Shown here piece by piece: positions 24,409-32,749 of a DNA stretch of 42,838 nt. The notes beneath the pieces are model-generated. The model had not been told where the DNA came from and ran no database searches. It was given only the letters and a program-made list of their open reading frames with translations. The DNA comes from Candidatus Hydrogenedentota bacterium. GTDB lineage: Bacteria; Hydrogenedentota; Hydrogenedentia; Hydrogenedentales; CAILVY01. Made by a program: the position numbers and the translations under genes. How positions within the stretch are numbered: the first letter of the stretch is position 1; each line of letters begins with the position of its first letter. The DNA is taken from the NCBI GenBank assembly GCA_903837785.1, contig CAILVY010000077.1, forward strand, positions 1 through 42,838. The letters run 5' to 3'.

Positions 24409-25344
24409 ATGTTCCTGTTAATTTTGAACGCGCTGCTGGCGGCGGGCGCCGGCGAGGTTCAGTTGCGACCGCTGGACACAATACATCTGCGTGATCCGTT
24501 CATCCTCGCCATGTCCGAGGAGAAGTGCTACTACCTGTACGGAACGGGTTTCCAGGGGCTGCCGAACGGCCCGGGCTTCGCCTGTTTTCGAAGCGCCGAT
24601 CTCAAGGCGTGGGAAGGGCCCATTGCCGTGTTCCGGCGTCCGGAGGGCTTCTGGGCGGACCACGAATACTGGGCGCCGGAGGTGCACCGGCATCAGGGCC
24701 GCTACTACATGTTCGCCTCGTTCCACGCGCCGAGTCACACGCGCGGCACGCAGATCCTCGTGGCGGACGTTCCCCAAGGCCCATTTCGCGTGCACAGCCC
24801 CGAGCCTGTCACTCCGCCGGACTGGGAGTGCCTGGACGGAACACTGTTCATTGACGAACAACAGCAGCCCTGGATTGTCTTCTGCCACGAATGGGTTCAG
24901 GTGCGCGACGGCGAGATTTGTGCGCGGCGCCTGAGCGGCGATCTGACACGGGGCGAGGGAGACGCCAGACTGCTCTTCCACGCCTCCGAAGCGGCATGGA
25001 CGGGCACAATGGGCTTCGGGCAAAAGGAAGAAGGGCTGATCACCGACGGGCCCTTCCTGCACCGGGGACAGGATGGCGCACTGTTCATGTTGTGGTCCAG
25101 TTTCGGCGAGGACAAGCGCTACAGGCAAGCAGTGGCACGGAGCGCCTCGGGAACCCTCGAGGGGCCATGGACGCAATCCAGCGCCCCCGTTTTCGACAAC
25201 GATGGCGGCCACGGCATGCTCTTCCGCGATCTGGAGGGGCGTTTGACGCTGTGCCTCCATCAGCCGAACAAGTCGCCACAGGAACGGCCGAGATTGTTTC
25301 GTGTGGAAGAGAAGAACGGCGAATTGGCATTGACGCCGCTTTGA
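24409..25344 (+). CDS. GH43-like glycosidase
   Basis: 311 residues, ATG 24409. The first 15 residues are hydrophobic (MFLLILNALLAAGAG), a possible short signal peptide. It has the GH43 five-bladed propeller motifs: HLRDPFIL with candidate base Asp29, HEYWAPEVHRHQGRYYMFAS, LDGTLFIDEQQQPWIVF and ITDGPFLHR. GH43 enzymes cleave arabinose, xylose or galactose from plant polysaccharides. The general acid Glu could be in PEV or CHEWV; I cannot assign it firmly. It follows the C45 gene at 11 bases and ends just before a strong hairpin shared with the convergent HEAT gene. Confidence 0.8.
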   Translation: MFLLILNALLAAGAGEVQLRPLDTIHLRDPFILAMSEEKCYYLYGTGFQGLPNGPGFACFRSADLKAWEGPIAVFRRPEGFWADHEYWAPEVHRHQGRYYMFASFHAPSHTRGTQILVADVPQGPFRVHSPEPVTPPDWECLDGTLFIDEQQQPWIVFCHEWVQVRDGEICARRLSGDLTRGEGDARLLFHASEAAWTGTMGFGQKEEGLITDGPFLHRGQDGALFMLWSSFGEDKRYRQAVARSASGTLEGPWTQSSAPVFDNDGGHGMLFRDLEGRLTLCLHQPNKSPQERPRLFRVEEKNGELALTPL

Positions 25345-25349
25345 AATGG

Positions 25350-25378
25350 CCATCGCCCTCCGTCTGCGAGGGCGATGG
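25350..25378. terminator. Hairpin between the convergent GH43 and HEAT-repeat genes
   Basis: Perfect 11-pair stem CCATCGCCCTC (25350-25360) / GAGGGCGATGG (25368-25378) with a seven-base loop, five bases after the GH43 stop. No T run; likely acts in both directions. Confidence 0.6.
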
Positions 25379-25409
25379 ATAGCCGCTGGAATGGCGCGAG
25401 GGTTGCGCC

Positions 25410-27488
25410 CTACTTCACGATGTCGAAGGGAAGCGCGGCGCCGTCCGGGGTGGTGAGGCGAAGCCGGAAGTTCCAGCCGCCGCCGTTCTGCGTGCATTCG
25501 ACGAGGATTGTGTTGACGCCCGCGTTGAGCTTGACCGCGCCCTGATCCTGATCCACGTCGCACGGGCGGTCGACGTTTTGCTCGATGACGGCCTGCCCGT
25601 TCACCCACACTTTGATGCCGTCATCCGAACCGGTGCGCACGACCGCGTCGGCTTCCGCAGGGACGCTGATCTGAGTATAGGCGTAAGCGCAGACGTGGTC
25701 GCCGGGGCAGACCGCGGACAGGTTGACCACGCCGCCAGCATCGCCGGTTTCGTGCGCCTGCCACGCCATGTCCTTGTTGTCGAGGCGGTACATGGCCTTG
25801 GGATCGACGTTGGGCTCATTGACGTTGATGACGTTGAAGGCGTTTGCCATGGACCACGGGAAGGGGCCGGCGATCATCCAATGATTGACGAAACCGAGCT
25901 TGTGCGCGGCCTCCACAGCCGGTCCCATCTGGCCCAGGACGGCGATGGCCTGACGCACCGCATCAGGCGTATTCAGACGGGCCATCAGCCGCGCCATGAG
26001 CTTGTTCGCATCGTCCGCGCGGCCGGCGTCCTGCATGCCCTTGACCAGCCCGACGAGCGCGGCGACAGGGAGCTTGTCCATCTCTTCGGGGGACATCGAA
26101 TTCATGACGACGTCGAAGGCTTCGGGAATCGGGAACTGCTTGATGCCGTCAAATGCGGCCTGTTTGTCTTCATCGTTCGCGGCAGCACGATACAGCGCCA
26201 GAAACGCCTTGCCCGCCGCTTCCTTCTCGTTCTGCTGCCTGTACAGTTGGGCCAGTCGCTTCAGGCCCGTCACTGCCAACTCTTTGTACTCGGCATGATC
26301 ACTCTGCGCGTTGGCCAGCAGGCCGTCCAGGGCGGCGGCCTGACGGCTGTCCGCAAGGGCATTGATGCCGGCCTTGTGCAGCGCTGGATCGGCGTCCTGC
26401 GCGGCCGCGGCAAGAAGCGGCAGGAAGGCGGCGTCCTGCTTCCGCCCGAAGGCGGCAACCATGCCGATCTTCATGTCCTGTGAGGCCTCCGCATAGGCGT
26501 CGAGCAGCGCGTTGTCCGCGTTGACGCCTTGAAGGCTCGCGAAGGCGGCCAAGGCGGCAGGTTCCAGTTCTCGGCCGTTGGCGCTCTTGAGCGCTTCGAG
26601 TATCACCGGCACCGCGCTTTCATCGCCATAGCGCCCAAGCCCCGCGATGGCCCCGCTCTGATGCACGACATTGTTGTCGTTCGCCAGCACCTCGCGATAG
26701 AGCCCCATGGCCGTGTCGAAGTTGCCGCCGTGCATTACGATGGCATCCGCGAAGCGCAGGAGCGCGTCGCAGGCATCGAAGGACGTGGCCGCATCGGAGG
26801 ATTTCCAGACATTCTTCATCAAAGGGATGTAGACCGTGTTGCCCGTGCAGGCCAACGCCAGGGCGGCCGAGGCCCGAACGCGCGCGTCGGCGCTGGAGGC
26901 CAGGGAAGCGGCCTTGTCGAGACAAAACGGTTTCTTTATCTGCGACAGCGAGATCAGAAGGGCGCTCTGAAACGCGGGGTCGGCCGCATCCAACGCGTTG
27001 CAGAGGGCTTCCGCCGCCTGCGTGGTACGGATGGTTTCCAGGGTCTCGCGCGCCTTCTCCCGCAGATCGGCATCGGTGTCCGCGAGCAGCTTGGCGATGG
27101 GCTCCACTGCGCAGCCCTCGGGCGTGGCCAAGGGCAGCAGCCGCAACGCGCATATCTTGAAGTTGGCGGGCTGTTCCGGAGCGAGCAGCGCCATCAGTCC
27201 GTCCGTCAACACCTGGCGTTCGGCTTCGCGACCAGGGACGGAAACCTGTCCGGCGATCTCCGTGAGGACGTTGTTGGCGGCCCACCAGATGCGCGCGTCT
27301 TCATGCGTGAGGAGCGGGAGCACCCGCGGCAAGGCCGCGCCGCCTTCGCGGACGAGCAGTTGCCGCGCTGTGCTGCGCGCCACTTCGTCGTTTCCGGTCA
27401 GGCCCTGGATGAGATCATCCAGCGGGGTGGCCTGCGCCCAGAATCCGCACACGCAGGCCAACGTAAGCAGTACGACTCGCTGTTTCAT
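25410..27488 (-). CDS. Secreted HEAT-repeat protein with C-terminal sugar-binding-like domain
   Basis: 692 residues from ATG 27488 with GAGGGA upstream. Signal peptide MKQRVVLLTLACVCGFWAQA. Residues about 24-540 are alpha-helical HEAT/ARM-like repeats (for example ALPRVLPLLTHEDARIWW and AVPVILEALKSANG). Residues about 560-692 are a beta-rich module: WMIAGPFPW at its start, then YTQISVPAEADAVVRTGSDD, GIKVWVNGQAV and NTILVECTQNGGGWNFRLR. This module has the PA14/galactose-binding-like look common on PVC secreted proteins. HEAT proteins are scaffolds, so no reaction can be assigned. It is downstream of the GH4 and Gfo/Idh genes on the same strand; a hairpin lies between it and the latter. Confidence 0.75.
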   Translation of the reverse strand: MKQRVVLLTLACVCGFWAQATPLDDLIQGLTGNDEVARSTARQLLVREGGAALPRVLPLLTHEDARIWWAANNVLTEIAGQVSVPGREAERQVLTDGLMALLAPEQPANFKICALRLLPLATPEGCAVEPIAKLLADTDADLREKARETLETIRTTQAAEALCNALDAADPAFQSALLISLSQIKKPFCLDKAASLASSADARVRASAALALACTGNTVYIPLMKNVWKSSDAATSFDACDALLRFADAIVMHGGNFDTAMGLYREVLANDNNVVHQSGAIAGLGRYGDESAVPVILEALKSANGRELEPAALAAFASLQGVNADNALLDAYAEASQDMKIGMVAAFGRKQDAAFLPLLAAAAQDADPALHKAGINALADSRQAAALDGLLANAQSDHAEYKELAVTGLKRLAQLYRQQNEKEAAGKAFLALYRAAANDEDKQAAFDGIKQFPIPEAFDVVMNSMSPEEMDKLPVAALVGLVKGMQDAGRADDANKLMARLMARLNTPDAVRQAIAVLGQMGPAVEAAHKLGFVNHWMIAGPFPWSMANAFNVINVNEPNVDPKAMYRLDNKDMAWQAHETGDAGGVVNLSAVCPGDHVCAYAYTQISVPAEADAVVRTGSDDGIKVWVNGQAVIEQNVDRPCDVDQDQGAVKLNAGVNTILVECTQNGGGWNFRLRLTTPDGAALPFDIVK

Positions 27489-27516
27489 GCTTCCCTCGAT
27501 CTCGCAGTATCGATTC

Positions 27517-27536
27517 AAACCCGCTCGCGGGTTTTT
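27517..27536 (+). terminator. Terminator-like hairpin in the gap before the HEAT gene
   Basis: AAACCCG (27517-27523), CTCG loop, CGGGTTT (27528-27534) and two more T, five T in all on the plus strand. On the minus strand the same hairpin is followed by TTTGAAT. The genes on both sides run on the minus strand, so it probably separates Gfo/Idh from HEAT, or attenuates. Confidence 0.45.
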
Positions 27537-27614
27537 CCGCTTGCTTGTCATGTTCGGAGGACCTGCACGCGCCTGCAATCAAGCCGCGTCAGGCCATCCC
27601 GCTGTTCAATTGGC

Positions 27615-28901
27615 TTAGAGGTGCCACGGGGCGCGATAGGCGCGGTGGAGATGGCGGTTCGCCTCCTCGTCGTGGAGGAATCGCTCCGCCTCGCCGTCCC
27701 AGAAAAGCTTGCGCCCCACGCGCAAGGCGATGCCGGCGAGCAGGACCGTGCTCGTGGAGCGGAATCCCTGCTCGATGTCGGCGACGGGAAGCTTGCGGGT
27801 GCGCATGGCCTCGAAAAAGTTGTTGTGGTGCGGCGGATTGGCCCAACTCTTCTCGGGCTCCCCGACGAATTCCGGGATGCCGAGGCCGGCGGGCTCGACC
27901 ACGACCGTGCCCCGATCCACGAAGAGGGCGCCTTCCGTCCCGTGGAAGTTGACGCCGTAACCTTTTCCGGCGTGCGTGTTCGAGTGGCGCTGCTCCCACG
28001 TGGCCATGCACCCCTTGTATTCGAACAGGGCTTCGATGGATTCGTAATTGTCCGCGCCCGCCCCGCCGCGAAAACTGCCGCCCAATGTCTGGACACTGAG
28101 AATGCGATCCTGGCCAAGCCCCCACTGGACAACGTCCATCAGATGGATGCCCCAGTTCGTGAGCTGACCACCCCGGGCATAATCCCACCACCCCATGAAC
28201 CCGCCAAAGCGCTCCGGGGAATAGGGCGACCACGGGGCGGGACCGAGCCACAGGTCCCAGTCCAGGCCCTTGGGCACGGGACCGGGCGTCTCCCCTATCC
28301 CCCACCCGTTGACGCCTACCCACGCCCCGGCCGTGGTGATCTGGCCGAGGCGCCCGCTCCGGATAATGTCGATCGCCTTCTGGAAGACAGGCATCGAGCG
28401 CTGCTGGGTGCCGGCCTGCACGATGCGGCCGTAGCGGCGGGCCGCCTGAACCATGGCGCGGCCTTCCGTGATCGTGGTGCACACCGGCTTCTCGACATAG
28501 ACATCCTTGCCCGCCTGGCAACCCAGAATAGTCAAGAGCGGATGCCAATGATCCGGCGTAACCACAAAGATGCCGTCGATGTCCTGGCGGTCGAGCACCT
28601 CCCGGAAATCCTGATAGCCGTCCGGGCGTTTGCCGGTCATCTGTTCGACTTTGTCGGCGGCGTTGTAGTAGCGGCTTTTCGCCACGTCGCACAATGCCAC
28701 GAGGGTGCATTGATCGTTTGTGGCCAGCGCTTCGATATGGCGCGAACCCATGCCGCCGTTGCCGATGACGGCGAGGCGGATCTTGTCGTTGGCGCCGACC
28801 CGTGCCGCGCGGGCGCGCCTGGCGGGCAGGGCGGTGGCGGCCATGCCGCCCACCACCGTCAGCATGAACTTCCGTCGATTGAACTCCGTCCGCGAGGACA
28901 T
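27615..28901 (-). CDS. Tat-exported Gfo/Idh/MocA-family oxidoreductase
   Basis: 428 residues from ATG 28901 with GGGAG upstream; the open frame extends further but overlaps the GH4 gene. The N-terminus has a twin-arginine signal (NRRKFMLTVVGG, then an Ala-rich stretch to ARA). The Rossmann motif is VIGNGGMGSRH, then VYVEKPVCTT with the Lys typical of the family. The C-terminal domain has WWDYARGGQLTNWGIHLMD, usual for the PVC exported group. These NAD(P)-dependent enzymes oxidise sugars, in some cases at C3 to give 3-keto-glycosides for cleavage by DUF1080-type hydrolases. Folding with cofactor before export explains Tat use. It lies 77 bases after GH4. Confidence 0.88.
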   Translation of the reverse strand: MSSRTEFNRRKFMLTVVGGMAATALPARRARAARVGANDKIRLAVIGNGGMGSRHIEALATNDQCTLVALCDVAKSRYYNAADKVEQMTGKRPDGYQDFREVLDRQDIDGIFVVTPDHWHPLLTILGCQAGKDVYVEKPVCTTITEGRAMVQAARRYGRIVQAGTQQRSMPVFQKAIDIIRSGRLGQITTAGAWVGVNGWGIGETPGPVPKGLDWDLWLGPAPWSPYSPERFGGFMGWWDYARGGQLTNWGIHLMDVVQWGLGQDRILSVQTLGGSFRGGAGADNYESIEALFEYKGCMATWEQRHSNTHAGKGYGVNFHGTEGALFVDRGTVVVEPAGLGIPEFVGEPEKSWANPPHHNNFFEAMRTRKLPVADIEQGFRSTSTVLLAGIALRVGRKLFWDGEAERFLHDEEANRHLHRAYRAPWHL

Positions 28902-28978
28902 GTGATGACTCCCGTCTTGTGGCAGCGATTTCTTTGAAAGACGCTCAGACGCCACGCGCCACGGACAGCGGTTCGCGG

Positions 28979-30406
28979 CTATGCACTTGCTTTCTCGGCC
29001 AATTCGCCAAAGCGGTGAACCACGGCGAGCGCCGGATCGAGCGGCGCCTGCGCGTGCGGCGTGCCGGGCGGCGTCAGGATGGCCGGCGTGGAACGCATCG
29101 TCTTCCCGGCAAATTGCGGAAGCCACTCCCGCTCCGCTTCGAGCATTTCGGCCGCCATGTCGCGCGTTTCCTGGAGCGTGAGGCACGCCGAGGTGAGCGG
29201 GTCGAGCGCACACGCCGCCATGGCCAGCTCGGGATCGCCGGTGATGGCCGCCTCGACTGCGAGCCCCTGCGCGTTGACATTCGTCAGGTTGAGCGCGGCG
29301 CACTGAGGCGGCAGCGTGCCGACGACCGTCGGATGAAGGCCCATCTTGTCGGCGAAGACCGGGACCTCGACGCAGCAACCGGCCGGGAGGTTTGTGATGT
29401 ATCCTTCGTTCCGGACATTGCCCTGGAACTTGAAGGGCTTCCCGGTTTCCAGCGCTTCGAGGATGTACGAACAGTACTCGACGCTGCGCTTCGAGATCTT
29501 CGTGGGTTCTTCGGCGAGCATGTCGGTGCTCTCGAGCTTCTCCGCGATCAGACGGCACCACTTGTAGTAGGCGCCGGTCTCGCCGCCGAACGCGGGCTCG
29601 TCGCAGTAGGCTTCGAGCGCGCGGCTGCTGCTGCGGAACCAGGGGACGTATTCCGACAAGTGGCCGGTGCTCTCCGTCATGAAGTAGCCGAAGTGGCGCA
29701 TGACTTCGATGCGGACCTTCTCGTTGATGTAGTACTCGGGCCGTTCACACCGCTCCTTGAAGAGCGGATACAGATCCTTGCCCTTGTTCTCGAGGCGCAG
29801 AAACCAGCCCATGTGGTTGATCCCGGCGGCCAGGTAGTCAATCTCTTCCTTGGGCAGGCCTACATAGCCCGAGATGAGGTCCAAGGTCGTTTGCACGCCG
29901 TGGCACAAGCCCACGAATTTCGTGCCGGGCACCCGGCCGAGGCTCCAGCACACGGTTGCCATCGGATTCACGTAATTCAGCAGATACGCCTGCGGGCACA
30001 GCCGCTGCATGTCGCGGGCGATTTCCATCATCACGGGCGCAGTGCGCAGCGTCCGGAAGACGCCGCCCGGCCCGAGCGTGTCGCCAATACACTGATCCAC
30101 GCCATGCTTCAACGGGATCTCATAATCCATCCGGAAGGCGTCCACGCCGCCGATCTGCAGCATCACGATGACATAGTCCGCGTCCTTCAGGGCGGCATCG
30201 CGATCTTGCGTGATCTCGACGCTCGCCTTGAGCCCGTTTTCCTTGATGACCTGGTCCGCGAAACGCTTCATCCGCTCAAGTTTGAGCGGCGTTCGGCTCA
30301 TGAGGCGGAATTCGCTGTCGCGAAGCGCCGGCGTGGCCACGATGTCCATGAACAGGGTCTTGCAGAACACAATGCTGCCCGCGCCAATCATCGCAATCTT
30401 CGGCAT
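28979..30406 (-). CDS. GH4 family NAD-dependent alpha-galactosidase (MelA-type)
   Basis: 475 residues, ATG 30406 with GGAGGTCTGAAGC before it. The N-terminal NAD domain has IGAGSIVFCKTLFMDI (7-22). The family signature NYVNPMA (144-150) follows, then CHGVQ with Cys168 and GINHMGWF with His198. These are the Mn-binding pair of GH4 (Cys174 and His203 in Thermotoga AglA). GH4 enzymes act by a redox-elimination mechanism and need NAD, Mn and reducing conditions, so the protein should be cytoplasmic. No phosphosugar-binding Ser/Lys pair could be identified, and the closest look is alpha-galactosidase. It opens a likely operon with Gfo/Idh and perhaps HEAT. It is unrelated to the GH36 at 3541 and may use imported oligosaccharides. 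Confidence 0.9.
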   Translation of the reverse strand: MPKIAMIGAGSIVFCKTLFMDIVATPALRDSEFRLMSRTPLKLERMKRFADQVIKENGLKASVEITQDRDAALKDADYVIVMLQIGGVDAFRMDYEIPLKHGVDQCIGDTLGPGGVFRTLRTAPVMMEIARDMQRLCPQAYLLNYVNPMATVCWSLGRVPGTKFVGLCHGVQTTLDLISGYVGLPKEEIDYLAAGINHMGWFLRLENKGKDLYPLFKERCERPEYYINEKVRIEVMRHFGYFMTESTGHLSEYVPWFRSSSRALEAYCDEPAFGGETGAYYKWCRLIAEKLESTDMLAEEPTKISKRSVEYCSYILEALETGKPFKFQGNVRNEGYITNLPAGCCVEVPVFADKMGLHPTVVGTLPPQCAALNLTNVNAQGLAVEAAITGDPELAMAACALDPLTSACLTLQETRDMAAEMLEAEREWLPQFAGKTMRSTPAILTPPGTPHAQAPLDPALAVVHRFGELAEKASA

Positions 30407-30452
30407 GCTTCAGACCTCCAGGATGCTTTCATGCATGAGAATAGGGACCCGC

Positions 30453-30482
30453 ATTATGGCACGAATCCCGGCCTTCTTCCAA
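30453..30482 (-). promoter_or_regulatory. Promoter of the GH4 operon
   Basis: Minus-strand TTGGAA (30482-30477), 18 bases, CATAAT (30458-30453) preceded by GTGC. The transcript would start near 30446, 40 bases before the ATG. Confidence 0.55.
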
Positions 30483-30528
30483 TTCGCCTGCCGCATTGGC
30501 GAGCACTCCGGCCGGGTGAAGTGGCATG

Positions 30529-30581
30529 GCCTCCGGGCTCCGGTACGCGGGAAAGGCGCCGCGTTCCGGAGGCCCGGAGGC
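30529..30581. terminator. Large hairpin after the STAS-like gene
   Basis: GCCTCCGGGC (30529-30538) pairs with GCCCGGAGGC (30572-30581); inside, TCCGG (30539-30543) pairs with CCGGA (30566-30570), with one bulged G. It begins 18 bases after the STAS stop and ahead of the GH4 promoter. No T run. Confidence 0.5.
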
Positions 30582-30598
30582 ATCTGAAGAGAGGGGGC

Positions 30599-31018
30599 CT
30601 ATCGTGCCAGCGACATCAGCCGCTGTTGGGAGAACAAAGGTCCGTCCGCGTTGGCCGAAGCCGGGAAAGCTTCAGGCCGGAGTCCCGCCAGCAGGAGGCG
30701 GTGCTGTTTGCTTTCAAGCTCCTCGCGAAAGCTCGTAAACACGCTCAGGAGGGCCAACGGCAGTTGTGAAAGCGCGGACACGTCCACGATCCAGTCGATC
30801 TCGTTGAAGCCTTGATTGAACACGTGCTGCAGGGCCTGGAAGATTTCGGAATACTGCTGGTCGGATTCGGCGCGCGGCAAGCGAATATATACGGCGTTGG
30901 CCCGGACGACCGCCGTCACGCCATCGCCGTCATGAATCGTCCGGCCCTGCATAGGCTGAAACTCCGCCGCGCGTCCATCCGTTCGCACATCGTCGCGCAT
31001 ATGCTCACCCCAACCCAT
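30599..31018 (-). CDS. STAS-like domain protein (possible anti-sigma antagonist)
   Basis: About 139 residues from ATG 31018; ATG 31000, with GGGGTGAG before it, is equally likely. After an N-terminal stretch of about 40 residues the order of elements fits a STAS fold: TAVVRANAVYIRLP, a helix around YSEIFQALQHVF, then EIDWIVDVSALSQLPLALLS and a final strand HRLLLAGLRPEAF. In STAS proteins the Ser in the D-x-S-x-L type motif is phosphorylated; DVSAL fits that position. It is a single gene with a strong promoter and a long leader. No anti-sigma kinase or sigma factor lies beside it. The fold assignment is by pattern only. Confidence 0.5.
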   Translation of the reverse strand: MGWGEHMRDDVRTDGRAAEFQPMQGRTIHDGDGVTAVVRANAVYIRLPRAESDQQYSEIFQALQHVFNQGFNEIDWIVDVSALSQLPLALLSVFTSFREELESKQHRLLLAGLRPEAFPASANADGPLFSQQRLMSLAR

Positions 31019-31199
31019 TGGCGTGCCTTCCCATCGGCCCGCGTCCACCCATCTTGGCCGCACGCTTCATCCCAAGTGTGTGCGGCCCAAACGTTGCCGG
31101 TTCGTGGCATCCCGTAGCCCGCCACCCCGTGAGTGTTCGTCGTGGTCTGCTCTTCGTTCTTGGCCGGTCTCGGGATTTCACTTGTCCGTAGCGTTGGGG

Positions 31200-31228
31200 A
31201 TTATGGCACAGAATTACGCCTTTGTCAA
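31200..31228 (-). promoter_or_regulatory. Strong promoter of the STAS-like gene
   Basis: Minus-strand TTGACA (31228-31223), 17 bases, CATAAT (31205-31200) with GTGC before the -10. It gives a leader of about 175 bases. The rest of 31064-31421 holds only the terminator of the epimerase gene. Confidence 0.65.
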
Positions 31229-31354
31229 TGGGAAAATTCGGTAACTTCCCACTTTACGGCTTCATTGTCATTGTTTTTATTGATTATAAGACTGTCCGGT
31301 GGACGGAGGGCGCGAAAGGGGTGGGCACGGGGGCAGAATACGCTGGGAAACGAA

Positions 31355-31388
31355 ACGGCTCGATACTCACAGGAGAGCATCGAGCCGT
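31355..31388 (-). terminator. Rho-independent terminator of the epimerase gene
   Basis: Perfect ten-pair stem ACGGCTCGAT / ATCGAGCCGT (31355-31364, 31379-31388), 14-base loop. On the minus strand it is followed by TTCGTTT, 33 bases after the stop. Confidence 0.7.
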
Positions 31389-31421
31389 GCGCAGGAGATA
31401 GGTCATGGGTTGCCGGGAGAA

Positions 31422-32699
31422 TCACTCGGGCGTCTGGGCGAGGAGCTTTGCCAAGCGAATCTCGGAGAGGATGGCGGCGCGGACTGTGTGGTAGTTGATC
31501 TTCCACGCGTGCGCCATATGCGTCCAGAGGAGTTTGTTGTTTTCGTCGAAGAGCGGCCACCACTCCCCCACTTCGTGGTTGATCATGATGTCCATGACGA
31601 AGCGATGGATGTTCTCGTAAGCGTCGAGATACGATTCGGGTCCGAAGAGGAGGCACGCGTCGAGGAAGCCCGTGAGGGCTTCGGCCTGTTGCCAGAATTC
31701 CTTATTGCGTTCGCGCGCCGGTCCGTCGTGGGGGCCTTCGCAATAGAGGCCGCCTCTCTTCCAGTCGATTCCGTACTTGACGGCGTGGTCGAAGATCTTC
31801 TTCATGCCTTCCTTGTACGGCTCGGGATCCTCGCCCAGGATGTGCAGGGCATGCTTCAGCAGCCAGTTAAATTCGATGTTGTGCCCGAAACTGGTGTTGT
31901 TCAGGGGGCGGCCTTCCTGGTCGTCGACATCGCGATCGGCGCCCCATACATTCTTGAACAGGATGGCGCGGAGCGGCGTCCAGTCAAACGAGAACTGGGC
32001 GAGGCCGGTGCCGTACTCGGGCTCGATGATGCGCTGGAAGAGCACGTCGATGATGTTCTTCGTTTCCCATTTGTGCTTGGGATTGCCGGTGGCCTCGTAG
32101 AGGTTCGTAAAGGCTTCCATGAGGTGCATATGGACGTCGAACGACTTGCGGTCGCCGCCATAGACGCCGGGCTTCTTGAAGCTCCAGTCGTACTCGAAGA
32201 ACTCGGCCACGCCGCCATGCGCCAGGTCAGCAGCGTGGTTCTTGATGACGCGAAGAGTCTCGACGGCCATATCCAGCGCGCGCTTGTCGCCCGAGGCCAT
32301 GGCATATTCGCTCAACGAATAGATGGCGAACGACTGCCCGTACATGATCTTGCTGCGGTCATGGACGGTGCCGTCCTGCTCAGTGACCCAGTTCCAGCCC
32401 GAATACTCCTCGTCCCAGAAGTGCTTCATCAGGAAATGGACGCCCTGCGCGGCGATATCCAGGAAATCCTGGCCGGCCACGCCCGAGCGAAAAGCGGAGG
32501 AATACGTGTAGATCATGCGTGTCTGGCAAATGAGCGTCTTGAGCGTTTCGCCGGTCGGGTTGCCGTACTGATCCAGATACGTCAGGAACCCCCCGTATTG
32601 CTTGTCCACACCGCGGACTGCCCAGAACGGGAGCAGTTCCTGATAGAGGTGGTGGCGCATCTCTTCGAGCATGCGGCTGATGCGTTCGCGGGTTGTCAT
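31422..32699 (-). CDS. AGE-family epimerase, probably cellobiose 2-epimerase type
   Basis: 425 residues, ATG 32699 with AAGGAG upstream. An alpha/alpha-barrel protein of the N-acylglucosamine 2-epimerase superfamily. Visible motifs are LLPFWAVRGVDKQYGGFLTY, QTRMIYTYSSAF, FDVHMHLMEAF, SFGHNIEFNWLL and AHAWKINYHTVRA. The His in HMHLMEA, the His in GHNIE and the C-terminal HAWKINYH group match catalytic or binding residues of cellobiose 2-epimerases, which convert the reducing-end glucose of beta-1,4-disaccharides to mannose. Mannose isomerase or GlcNAc epimerase cannot be ruled out. There is no signal peptide. It lies 50 bases after the exosortase-family gene on the same strand, so it is likely cotranscribed with it. 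It ends at a clear terminator. Confidence 0.85.
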   Translation of the reverse strand: MTTRERISRMLEEMRHHLYQELLPFWAVRGVDKQYGGFLTYLDQYGNPTGETLKTLICQTRMIYTYSSAFRSGVAGQDFLDIAAQGVHFLMKHFWDEEYSGWNWVTEQDGTVHDRSKIMYGQSFAIYSLSEYAMASGDKRALDMAVETLRVIKNHAADLAHGGVAEFFEYDWSFKKPGVYGGDRKSFDVHMHLMEAFTNLYEATGNPKHKWETKNIIDVLFQRIIEPEYGTGLAQFSFDWTPLRAILFKNVWGADRDVDDQEGRPLNNTSFGHNIEFNWLLKHALHILGEDPEPYKEGMKKIFDHAVKYGIDWKRGGLYCEGPHDGPARERNKEFWQQAEALTGFLDACLLFGPESYLDAYENIHRFVMDIMINHEVGEWWPLFDENNKLLWTHMAHAWKINYHTVRAAILSEIRLAKLLAQTPE

Positions 32700-32749
32700 C
32701 GTTGTTTTCTCCTTCCGTCTGCGCGACGGTTCCTTGCACGTTCAGAGAA

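Noticed and set aside
26529..28937. Plus-strand open frame of 802 codons
   Set aside because: It is the antisense of the HEAT-repeat and Gfo/Idh genes, which carry clear signal sequences and family motifs. High GC keeps antisense frames open.
28919..30769. Plus-strand open frame of 616 codons
   Set aside because: Antisense of the GH4 alpha-galactosidase; no motif and no ribosome site.
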